Origin: Gracilaria vermiculophylla
Taxonomy: Eukaryota; Rhodophyta; Florideophyceae; Gracilariales; Gracilariaceae
Assembly (NCBI GenBank): GCA_019155205.2
Contig: JAHNZQ020000227.1
Span: 419,072 to 483,071, forward strand
Reading direction: 5' to 3'
Length of the DNA: 64,000 bases
Position numbers and translations under genes: made by a program. The notes under the pieces are model-generated. The model saw only the letters and a program-made list of their open reading frames with translations. It had not been told where the DNA came from and made no database searches. Position 1 is the first letter of the stretch. Every line of letters begins with the position of its first letter. Of the stretch, positions 29,715 to 37,651 are shown piece by piece.

Positions 29715-31685
29715 ATGAAACTTTATGGATTCACATCCACACCCTCGCTGCTTGGAACTATCCCTAGTCACTATAATCAGTATACTAAGCTGTGTCATAG
29801 AAGTAAACTCATTTTCCCGTTTCGGACTGCATCGGTTTCCACTTTGCACACTGTTTTTTGTGCAACCTCTGAACCACACCGGAAACGAGGACGACCGACA
29901 GGATCTAAGAACAGGCCGAAGCTTGGCAAAGATCAAGGGCAGGACAAAGCAAGGACGTCTTTATCACCAATTGAGGAGACTTCAAAACTCTCGGATAAAC
30001 AAGACAGCATCACAATACATGAATCCGGAGAAGCTGAGATACAATCACTGACTCAAGCAGAACGAAAATCAGCTGAAAACGTCCTCTATGATGGCGTTCA
30101 GAGTACAGCAACTCCCACTCGAAAGCGCGGTCGACCTCGAAAGCAAAATATACAACATTTTTCCTCTGATGAACGAACTCCCACGGTGGGAGCGCCTGAA
30201 ACAATCGAGTCCAATGCTAATACAGGATCGAAACGGAGACGTGGTCGACCGAAAAAGTCTGGATATGATCAGGGCACGAACATCAGCTCGACAGAAACGG
30301 TAAGCGAGACTCTCAAATCAAACAAAGCCTCTAAGTTTCCTACGAACCAAAATCGGGGTCGCCCTCGTTCAATTTCGATTGGATTCGAGCAGATGATTGT
30401 CGCAGAATCATTGAAATCAAATGCCGGCAAGGCCCCGAAGTCTCTGGAAACCCCTCGCAAACGTGGTCGCCCTCAAGGTTCAAAGAACAAGTCAAAAAGA
30501 ATAAGCGTTTCTCCGGAGCTTCCTTTTGATCTTCCATACGGCAACGTCCCACCAGCTGCAAACAGACAGCATGAACCAGATTTCGAGAGTTTGTTTGAGA
30601 TGTACAACAATTCTCATGTGAAAGACTTTCCAGAAGGTCAATTCTCAGATTGGAAGAATAAAAAGCTTAAAGCTCCCAACGGTTTACCAGGTTCAGGTCC
30701 TGATGATTTCATATTTGAATTAATACCTCTCGTCGCTAAACTAGAAGCTCAGAAGAATCGAACTTTATCAGAAAAGGAGAAGAATATTCGTCGTTTTATA
30801 GACAAAACTTTTCATCAGTTTGCAAGCTCTCATCGGTCAGACCGTAGACAGCTCAATCTGAAACCTTTCAAGTTGAGGGAAGATGAAAAGAAAGTTTGTC
30901 TTGAGTGCCAAGGAGATGGGATGGTAACATGCGAATACTGCGAAGGCTTAGGCTTCGTAGATTTTGGTGAGAACGCTTATAAGTTTTATGAAGAATTTGG
31001 CACGTCCGATGTCACATTACCAAAACAAATGATGGGAAGCATATACCAATGTCCTAAATGTGATGGATCAACCCAAGAAGAGTGCAATGAATGCTCTGGG
31101 ACCGGAAGCATTGCAGATCGTTTTCCACGGAAGCCAGGGGCTTCTCGAACACCAATTAACAATTTTGCAAAAGAAGAGTTTGACATTAATCATTTTTTGG
31201 AAGAAGAGAAAGACAGGATAGAAATTGGTCTTGATGGAACAATAATCCTGAGAGCATCGAGGCGCAGAAATTCAAAGAAAGAGGATTCGCGAGAGATTGA
31301 AACAGAGAAGTACGACAGGTTACGGAATGAAAAAGGATTAGCCCCAGAAGAACCAGATTTCACTCGACCAGTACGTCGTTCACAGACTTTAAGCCCTGCC
31401 ATCATGAGATTGAGAGCCTTTCTACAAAAAGACGGAACAGGTATCTTTCGGGAGCCATCCGACCAGGCGAACAGAAATACCCAGCGTCCCAGCTCTAGCG
31501 GAACAGACTTTATAAACACGACTGACTACAAAGTAGGCAGAAGCTTAAGACATCGGAAGCCTATTCAGTTTTCCTCAGAAACGAGCGTGAAGAAGAAGAA
31601 ACAAAGTAGAGTCAACGAGGAACCAGAAAAAGGACGCAAACGTTACGGTCAAGAGTATATAACTGAGAAACCCGAAAACATGTAA
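29715..31685 (+). CDS. AT-hook protein with DnaJ-type zinc finger, probably plastid targeted
   Basis: A 656-residue protein. Residues 1-50 are Ser/Thr/His-rich without acids and end near Phe-Cys-Ala, like a plastid transit peptide. Five AT-hook cores (Arg-Gly-Arg-Pro) lie near residues 58, 138, 176, 214 and 250, spaced about 40 residues apart. They bind the minor groove of A/T-rich DNA in other proteins. A DnaJ-like Cys-rich region follows with Cys pairs 395/398, 406/409, 446/449 and 457/460, each in a CxxC with Gly-x-Gly nearby. The J-domain is absent. The C-terminus is basic. The combination suggests a DNA-bound plastid nucleoid or chromatin factor, but that is inference. The true 3' end may lie further on (see 31770-31910). 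Confidence 0.75.
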   Translation: MKLYGFTSTPSLLGTIPSHYNQYTKLCHRSKLIFPFRTASVSTLHTVFCATSEPHRKRGRPTGSKNRPKLGKDQGQDKARTSLSPIEETSKLSDKQDSITIHESGEAEIQSLTQAERKSAENVLYDGVQSTATPTRKRGRPRKQNIQHFSSDERTPTVGAPETIESNANTGSKRRRGRPKKSGYDQGTNISSTETVSETLKSNKASKFPTNQNRGRPRSISIGFEQMIVAESLKSNAGKAPKSLETPRKRGRPQGSKNKSKRISVSPELPFDLPYGNVPPAANRQHEPDFESLFEMYNNSHVKDFPEGQFSDWKNKKLKAPNGLPGSGPDDFIFELIPLVAKLEAQKNRTLSEKEKNIRRFIDKTFHQFASSHRSDRRQLNLKPFKLREDEKKVCLECQGDGMVTCEYCEGLGFVDFGENAYKFYEEFGTSDVTLPKQMMGSIYQCPKCDGSTQEECNECSGTGSIADRFPRKPGASRTPINNFAKEEFDINHFLEEEKDRIEIGLDGTIILRASRRRNSKKEDSREIETEKYDRLRNEKGLAPEEPDFTRPVRRSQTLSPAIMRLRAFLQKDGTGIFREPSDQANRNTQRPSSSGTDFINTTDYKVGRSLRHRKPIQFSSETSVKKKKQSRVNEEPEKGRKRYGQEYITEKPENM

Positions 31686-31769
31686 CGACAACGATGGACT
31701 CCAGGAGCTGTGCATCACTTTAATGATCTCGGGCTTTGAAGAAATCTTTTATGAGAAAGAAACAGTCAA

Positions 31770-31910
31770 ACACGAATTCCTTCAGAAAGAAATCAGCCTG
31801 TGGAAAGACCTCTGAAATATCGAATTGATATCCCAATTGCTCTCTTGCAATCTGCAGATAGTAATGATCACCTCTATGGGAATCTTGTTTATCTGCGTCC
31901 AGTGTTTTAG
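31770..31910 (+). other. possible extra 3' exon of the AT-hook/DnaJ-finger gene
   Basis: A reading to TAG 31908-31910 gives a coherent C-terminal peptide with Pro-Leu-Lys-Tyr-Arg-Ile-Asp-Ile-Pro, Asn-Asp-His-Leu-Tyr-Gly and a final Leu-Arg-Pro-Val-Phe. It starts right after plausible acceptors (AAACAG near 31770, CTTCAG near 31790). A GTATAT donor near 31656 in the upstream ORF would skip the current stop and keep phase. The intron would be about 110 nt, similar to others here. No transcript evidence is available. Confidence 0.35.
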
Positions 31911-32608
31911 CTCGGCGTCACGAACTCATTTTCTTGCAAGGTGTGACGCTTGGAAGAGATGTATGCGAGTCTCGGAGTGCACGGGAACTGTCCTCATTTG
32001 ATTTCTGGGTCGCAATCGGCATCATTTCATACAGCAGAAGCTCGCCTTACCCCCTTGGGCAAAGCTCGTCATCGCCTTTTCTATGTAGCATACTTCAGGC
32101 TGGCTTAGGCTTCTCTTCCATTCGTTTGCAGCCAGTAGGGGTCGGAAGATGTAAAAGAATATCAAACAGTGTAAAATATGTTCATGTTCTAGCTCACATG
32201 TGTCCACAATTGTGTGAAACAGCCTAGTTGCTGGCAAAAACGAATACAAGGCCCTTTCATGAGAAAGAAGAAATGAAGAGGTGCCCTTTAAGGATTTGCT
32301 GAACTGTGCTGTGAATTAGCGCAAAGCTTCTGTAGATTGTGTGAAGTAGTGCATGGTATTGAAGTCGGAGGTGAAATGAAAGTCTCATCTCGACTCCGAA
32401 TGTTGTTACCGATCAATCAAGCACTATCGCCGCTCAAGACTGGGCTCAAATGCTCGAGCTGTCACAGAATGAAAGGAAGGGTCTTTATCGTGGTTCACCG
32501 AACTGTGACATATCGATGTCTAGTCCAGAAACACATAGATGCAAGAAGCTTTAGTTTAGTGACCTCTTTCTCATAAAATACGTTGGAAGATTGACGGATG
32601 ACACCAAA
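31911..32608. other. intergenic, no gene recognised
   Basis: About 700 bp between two convergent genes. Only short frames without motifs. Confidence 0.4.
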
Positions 32609-33539
32609 TCAAGCTGCAATATTTGCCGTCCGCAACACGCTGTTAAAGTCGAATCTGCTGTTGTTCTCGTTAAAGGCGACAACCATATCGTATTCTCTTC
32701 CACGGCCAAGATAGAACCTTTTCAATAAACCAACGAGCCTGATGCAAGTCAAGAATCACTTAAAAATTAGTACCTGGGATATGGTGTGGTCAAGGAAACC
32801 GTAGTTGATGAAGATTTGCATTGGCGTACTTTTTAGCTTCTTCTGTAGTAAGCACATTGACAACCTCTCCACGAAGCAGTGCGACATTTTTTGTCTCAAG
32901 CATATCTTCGAATAGTGTGATTGTCATGTAAGGTTGTGCTTCTGTGGGGTTCCTTTTGTAGTCGTCCAAAAAGGTCAAGAGACAATGATTTCCCTGGAAC
33001 TGTACGAGTAGAGTAAAAAAACCACTTCCCCTGCTTAAAATGGTCAGAAAACAAAATACTTGATTGCAACGAAAGTGAAAATGAAAACGATCCGTAACGT
33101 ACCGAGGAACCGGCAGTACAAAGTGCTTGCATCTTGCAGTTCTGTGCTTAAATAGTTCATACTCCTCTCCAGAAAGGACGTCCCCCACCGCAGATTTGTG
33201 ATCGGCATGATATTCGTTCCAGATCTCCTTGACTCGCATTGTTCCATGTTTATCAAGAAGTTGTGTTTTAACGATTTCGGATAGTTTTCTCGGTCCTGGA
33301 TAAGAAAAACCGCCGCGAGGAACTTGTTTATTTTGCGTGCAGAATGAACGTTGCTGAAACACTGGTGTGGCATTTACGTTTCTTCGCATCATATTCGCTC
33401 CCGTTTTAAGTTTCATCATCGTGCGCCATGTTTCTCGTTGTCTTCTCAACAAACTACATGGAAGGGAAGCGCTAAAATGCCGTAAGAGAGACATGGGTGA
33501 TGTGACGCAGCTGAGGTATGCTTCCTTTGCACACCGCAA
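32609..33539 (-). CDS. ATPAF1: ATP synthase F1 assembly factor ATPAF1/ATP11, three exons
   Basis: A mitochondrial chaperone that holds the F1 beta subunit before assembly. Exons (minus strand): 33539-33103, 33030-32800 and 32717-32609, giving 258 residues. Intron 1 (72 nt, GTACGT to AAGCAG) is a multiple of three, so it also reads through. Removing it restores the family pattern Phe-Val-Leu-Pro-Val-Pro-Arg followed by Gly-x-Gly-Phe-Phe. Intron 2 (82 nt, GTTTCC to GAAAAG, a weak donor) joins His-Gln-Leu-Arg to Phe-Tyr-Leu-Gly, matching the C-terminal Gln-Leu-Phe-Tyr region of ATP11 proteins. An Arg-rich N-terminus is the presequence. The true start may be Met16. Exon ends rest on phase and homology recalled by eye. 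Confidence 0.85.
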
Positions 33540-34826
33540 AGTCCCTTACGAGCAGATCAAACGGATCGATGCATGAACTACAAATGGTGCACAGGCACGT
33601 GGTACGGTCGTACTGCGTAAAAACCGTCAAGAAGTTCTATAAAAGTTTTTAGATTAGCACATTTTCCAAAACCGGCAGTTGGCTTGCAGGCGAAGTGGCT
33701 ATATCGAACGTCGAATACTCGGGGAGCGACCTGCTTGCTGGTGTATTAAGAACTTTATTCAGCGTCGTACTCTCTTTTCAAGTGGCCAATCCGTGATCGT
33801 GATGATCTGAACATTCAAATTTTGTCAAGGTTGACCGCAACAAAAACTGTTGAACATAACTTTACAATTGATCATTTTCGTTCTTCGCTTGTGCCACCTG
33901 GGCAGCGGCCGTTAAGCATTAGTATCGTCGTGTGCCTTAAAGTTCTGACTTTTCGCTGAATGTTGCTGAATCTTGTTTGGGTTGCAAATTTTTAGATAGC
34001 TTCGCCGTCGTCTCTCATCGTCCATGCTAGAAAACGTGCCCGCTTGTCCCCTGACCTGTCCGACCTTGCGAGATAACTAAACATTGGCTGCTACTACATT
34101 ACTTTGATTCCCATTGCTTTGCCCAGCACTACCGTGTTGGGCTTCCGCGGTGCGCGACGTGGATGTCTTAGTTCGGACTCTGGATGGTGTCATTGATGTC
34201 TTCTGCTCCTTACGTTCAGGCGCCGCTTGGAAGTACATCCTAAAGCTTGGAGGAATACTCTGGACGCCTACAAAAGCCGCACAGTGCGCAGCAGAGAATT
34301 CTTTCTGAAAGCTGGCGTCTTCCGCGACTGCTCTGTACTTCCACCTCTTAGGAATATGAAACATCTGTGAAGCCAAGGGCTCTCATCAGCTTGAGCGCGA
34401 GAGCAGCAGGACTTCGCAAATGCATCGGACGAATACCACAGCTTCAACGTACGATTGCTGTCAAAAACAACAAAGTTTACGTCGCAACGAATATGTGCAA
34501 AGCACAAGAATGCGGCATGCATCAGGAAAAGGGAGACTACGACGGCTTTCAATGATGTATAGACAAGTGATGGTGTACCGTGCGCAATGCCAAGACGCGT
34601 GAATCGGCGCAGCCAGCGCTTTCATGACAGAATGATACAGCAAACGGAACGCAATGTGTAGCAAATGATGACCACCAAACGAGCCGAAGTGCATGAGCCA
34701 TCAGCACAGCAGGCACTCTGAAAGGTTGAACAATGGGTGACAACGACAGATGGAAAATGGAGCAGCGACGAGCAGGCGCAGATAAGAAGTTTTACTTCTC
34801 CCGACAATGAGAAAGACAAGCGCAGC
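33540..34826. other. intergenic with a possible small secreted-protein exon
   Basis: This 1.3-kb stretch has no recognised gene. On the minus strand, 34552 downwards opens Met-Lys-Ala-Val-Val-Val-Ser-Leu-Phe-Leu with a signal-peptide-like core. A GTAAAC donor after 24 codons could join an acceptor (TTCACAG) near 34360 to the open frame ending at 34077. That peptide has no family I know, so this is only a possibility. Confidence 0.25.
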
Positions 34827-35667
34827 TCACTCCATATGTTGCTCCTCCTTGGGTTCAGGATCGACGACTTGTTGGGCTTCCACGGCCTCTGTGGCAGCTG
34901 CGGCCGTGGCGTCATTGAGCGCCATGGAAGTGGTGGGCATACTGGTTGGTGGCATGGTAGCGACAGCGGCGGCAGCGGTGGCCGAGGCAGTGTTGTCAAC
35001 GCGCATACGCTTGGGCTCTCGCTCGACGGCAGCAGGCTGTGCGGCGTCCCAATTGCCCTGTAGCGTATGGGCGACAATGGCACAGCGGTGCACCAAATTG
35101 GCCACCTTCTCCAACGACCGTACGGCAGAGTCGAGCTGTGCTGTGGCTTCTTCGAATTCCTGTTCGCTCTTGGCGTTGGCGACGGCGGTATCGGCGGCGA
35201 CAACGCGCTTGTTGGCGGCCTCAAGCGCGGCGTCGATCTTGGCGGGTTGGACCCGCGTGATGGGGCCGGGCGGCGGTTGGTGGCCGTTGCCCACGAGGGC
35301 GGGACCGACAGCGCCAAATAGGTCAGCCTCGAGCGCAGGCTGGATAGAATGCGCCTCGTTGGCGACGGAGGCGCGACGCGGACACGTCTTCCTGCAGGGT
35401 GGTGGCCAGGAGGCAGCGCATCGCAGCGATGGAGGGGTCAGAATTGTTGTGGGGATGCTGTCAAGAGGAAGGTGGGGGAGAAGGAACGCACTGGTTGTGG
35501 CCGAGCTCATGGCAGTGGCCGCACTTGTACTGCTTGCCACGGCGCGATGAGCCAGGCGTCTTCTGCTTCGGGGGGTCTGCGGGCGACTGCTGCGCCTGCG
35601 CCTGCGCGGCGTCGGCGTCGGGGGCCGGCGGCGCAGCGTGATGGTTGTGCTCGACGTCGTGCGACAT
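34827..35667 (-). CDS. CCHC zinc-knuckle coiled-coil protein, two exons
   Basis: Exon 1 is 35667-35492 and exon 2 is 35391-34827, with a 100-nt intron (GTGCGT to CTGCAG). Splicing creates a perfect CX2CX4HX4C zinc knuckle, CGHCHELGHNQKTC, across the junction at about residues 49-62. Unspliced, the last Cys is lost. The N-terminus is His/Ala/Gln/Pro-rich with an Arg-Arg-Gly-Lys patch. After the knuckle comes an Ala/Glu coiled coil (about residues 105-160), a Lys-Arg-Met-Arg basic motif and an Ala/Thr-rich acidic tail. The total is 246 residues. Zinc knuckles of this form bind single-stranded nucleic acid. The family is unknown to me. A shorter intron of about 36 nt would also keep frame but would lose the knuckle. 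Confidence 0.6.
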
Positions 35668-35928
35668 GACCGCCAGTGGCGGCGCCGAAGTCATCACTCG
35701 TAATGCGAGGCCCCGCCGCGGCAGGGACCGGCGCCCGCAACCACGTGCGCTCGAGACTCGGCTCGTCGAGAAGGATAGTGGTGTGTGCAAATCGCTCGCT
35801 TCGCTTTTTGGCGCCACCGGCAGTGAGCGCGCGCCGCCGCCGCCTTTTAACCGTCGCTTTTGCCACCTCAGACGCACTCAGACGCCTGCGCCCCACCCGC
35901 GTCCGCGTTCAAAGACCCTTGCGTCCAA
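35668..35928. promoter_or_regulatory. shared divergent promoter
   Basis: Only 261 bp separate the start of the zinc-knuckle gene (minus) from the start of the Kunitz gene (plus). The region is GC- and CpG-rich and has no TATA box that I can see. Confidence 0.5.
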
Positions 35929-36377
35929 ATGCGCGTCCGATTGTGCGCGCGCTTTCCGCATGCGCTCGTCGTGCCGCTCGCCATCGCCGTCGCCGCCGTC
36001 GCTGTCATCGCCGCTCAACCCACCCCCGCGCCCCAGTGCACCTGGAAGCCCGACCCCGGCCCCTGTCGCGCCTTCTTTCGTCGCTACTACTTCAACAGGG
36101 ACTCTCACGTAAGTTTGCTCATACCCACGCGGCGCTCCCTCTCCGCTCCGCGCTGACCCTTCTCCCTCAACCCCCACCTCAGGCTTGCGAGGTGTTTGTG
36201 CACGGCGGCTGCGACGGTACCGTCCCATTCCGCACGAGTCAGCAATGCGAAGCTGCTCATTGTGACGAATTGGTGGACACGCAGCGCATCGTCTCGCCTT
36301 TGCTCTTCGATCTATCACTTGCGCGTAATCCGCGCCTGCGTATCGTTCGCCTCAAAGCTTCTACCGTCATCGTATAG
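35929..36377 (+). CDS. secreted Kunitz/BPTI-domain protein, two exons
   Basis: Exon 1 is 35929-36108, the intron 36109-36182 (74 nt, GTAAGT to CTCAG), and exon 2 is 36183-36377, giving 124 residues. Residues 1-29 form a signal peptide with a Val/Ala-rich core. The domain has six Cys at 37, 46, 62, 70, 82 and 87; the gaps of 8, 15, 7, 11 and 4 compare with 8, 15, 7, 12 and 3 in BPTI. It has Gly-Pro-Cys-Arg at the reactive site, Arg-Tyr-Tyr-Phe-Asn, and Phe-Val-His-Gly-Gly-Cys. P1 is Arg47, which would predict inhibition of trypsin-like proteases. The intron splits the domain between Cys2 and Cys3. A 37-residue tail follows. Target and role are unknown. The family is best known from animals. 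Confidence 0.82.
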
Positions 36378-37304
36378 CGATGCGGCCACAGCGATGAATC
36401 ATACACTACATTCATATGAATACACACCGTCACCATCGCGCGGCCGCACGCCATTGTTAGGGTGCGTCTTTGCGTTCCTCGCACCCGCACAACTCTCGTA
36501 GAATCGTTCACCATCCTGTTTCGGGTCTTCTGCTATAGATTTTGCCTCAACTCATCGACGTCGTATGTTTTCGGTACAACAGTTGCACTCCATTGGAAGA
36601 AGCCGGCCTTTAGTCCTGCTCCTGGCGCGTCTCCACGGACTCGGCGCCGGTACCACCACTTTTCTTACTCGGCACTGCGCTACGCGTCACGTAAAAACGC
36701 CTACTAGGCTATCATAAGGGTGAGCCTCCATGCAAACCACGTGTTCCCGGCCAACGTTCGGTGCTCCACGCTTTTGATTTGCTCGTGCACCATGCAGGTA
36801 CCGACCGTAGCAAACCCCGAAAACTTTCACTTGTCAAGTTTCTAGTTTTAAACCTTTTCACGTAGGCTCATTTTTCCCAAACATTGTGCAAAAACCTTGG
36901 CCCGTTCGACTACATGATTTAACTTCGGAGCAAACGTCTGGGCGTATTGCTCTCCCCCTACTCGTCGAGTACGACAAGAGTTAGCTTGGTACCAACAGAT
37001 GCAGGTCGTTTACGTACGAAGGGTTACATATTGTATCAGGGCTAAGTTCCTCCGCACTTGGGGACATCTTTGAGGGGTTCACTTTTGCAGCTGGTCCTTC
37101 TGTTGACCCGCTTGGTCCTTCTTTTGACATCCGCGCCAAAAGCTCCACAGAAACATGTGGCAAGAGAAAAACGTTGAGTTAAAGCTGTGACGCATGTGCA
37201 CCAGCACTGAGACCTGTATGCGTGGTGAGCGCGATGCTTTTTGAGTATTGTCCTCTGCGCGGATCGGGCTGCCCATTTCCTGCCCATTGAAGTCGGCTGT
37301 TGAC
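36378..37304. other. intergenic, no gene recognised
   Basis: About 930 bp. It holds the 3' end of the Kunitz gene and the promoter of the small UQCC6-like gene. Open frames are short and motif-free. Confidence 0.4.
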
Positions 37305-37606
37305 ATGTCTAAGTTTGTCAAACTCTTCGTTCTGTACGCGTCTTCATTTGCCAGCCTCATGTGCGGCGCTCACCTGGTCCACATCACAGTAAAGCCGGAT
37401 ATGGTGCGTGTGCATCTCTAATGTATTGCCGTAAGAAACTCAACAATTTCACCTAACAGTAGTCTAAGCACCAAACTCTTCAGAAACTCGATACCGAACC
37501 GCATCCGAACGACCAGCCTGTCACCGCGGAAACCCCTGTGGATCAGAAGAAGCCCAATGACAGACCCTTGATTTCGATTGCTGTTCCCCAGACTACTAAA
37601 GGCTAA
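37305..37606 (+). CDS. UQCC6/brawnin-like mitochondrial microprotein, two exons
   Basis: Exon 1 is 37305-37403, the intron 37404-37483 (80 nt, GTGCGT to TTCAG), and exon 2 is 37484-37606, giving 73 residues. The N-terminal half has Phe-Val-Lys-Leu-Phe, a hydrophobic Ala/Ser-rich segment of about 18 residues, then Cys-Gly-Ala-x-Leu-Val-His and Lys-Pro-Asp. That order (aromatic-x-Lys-x-Phe, membrane helix, Ala-x-x-Val-His, Arg/Lys-Pro-Asp) is the core of brawnin (DUF4516), a complex III assembly factor of the inner mitochondrial membrane. The rest is Pro/Asp/Lys-rich and hydrophilic. Each exon alone is too short to stand out. It ends 45 bp from the end of UFL1. Confidence 0.6.
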
Positions 37607-37651
37607 ATCCATTCCACCTGGTCTCGATTCGTTGCTTGTTGTACAAAATGA

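Noticed and set aside
34807..35550. 247-codon plus-strand Ala-rich ORF
   Set aside because: It is antisense to the zinc-knuckle/coiled-coil gene, whose spliced product has a clear motif.
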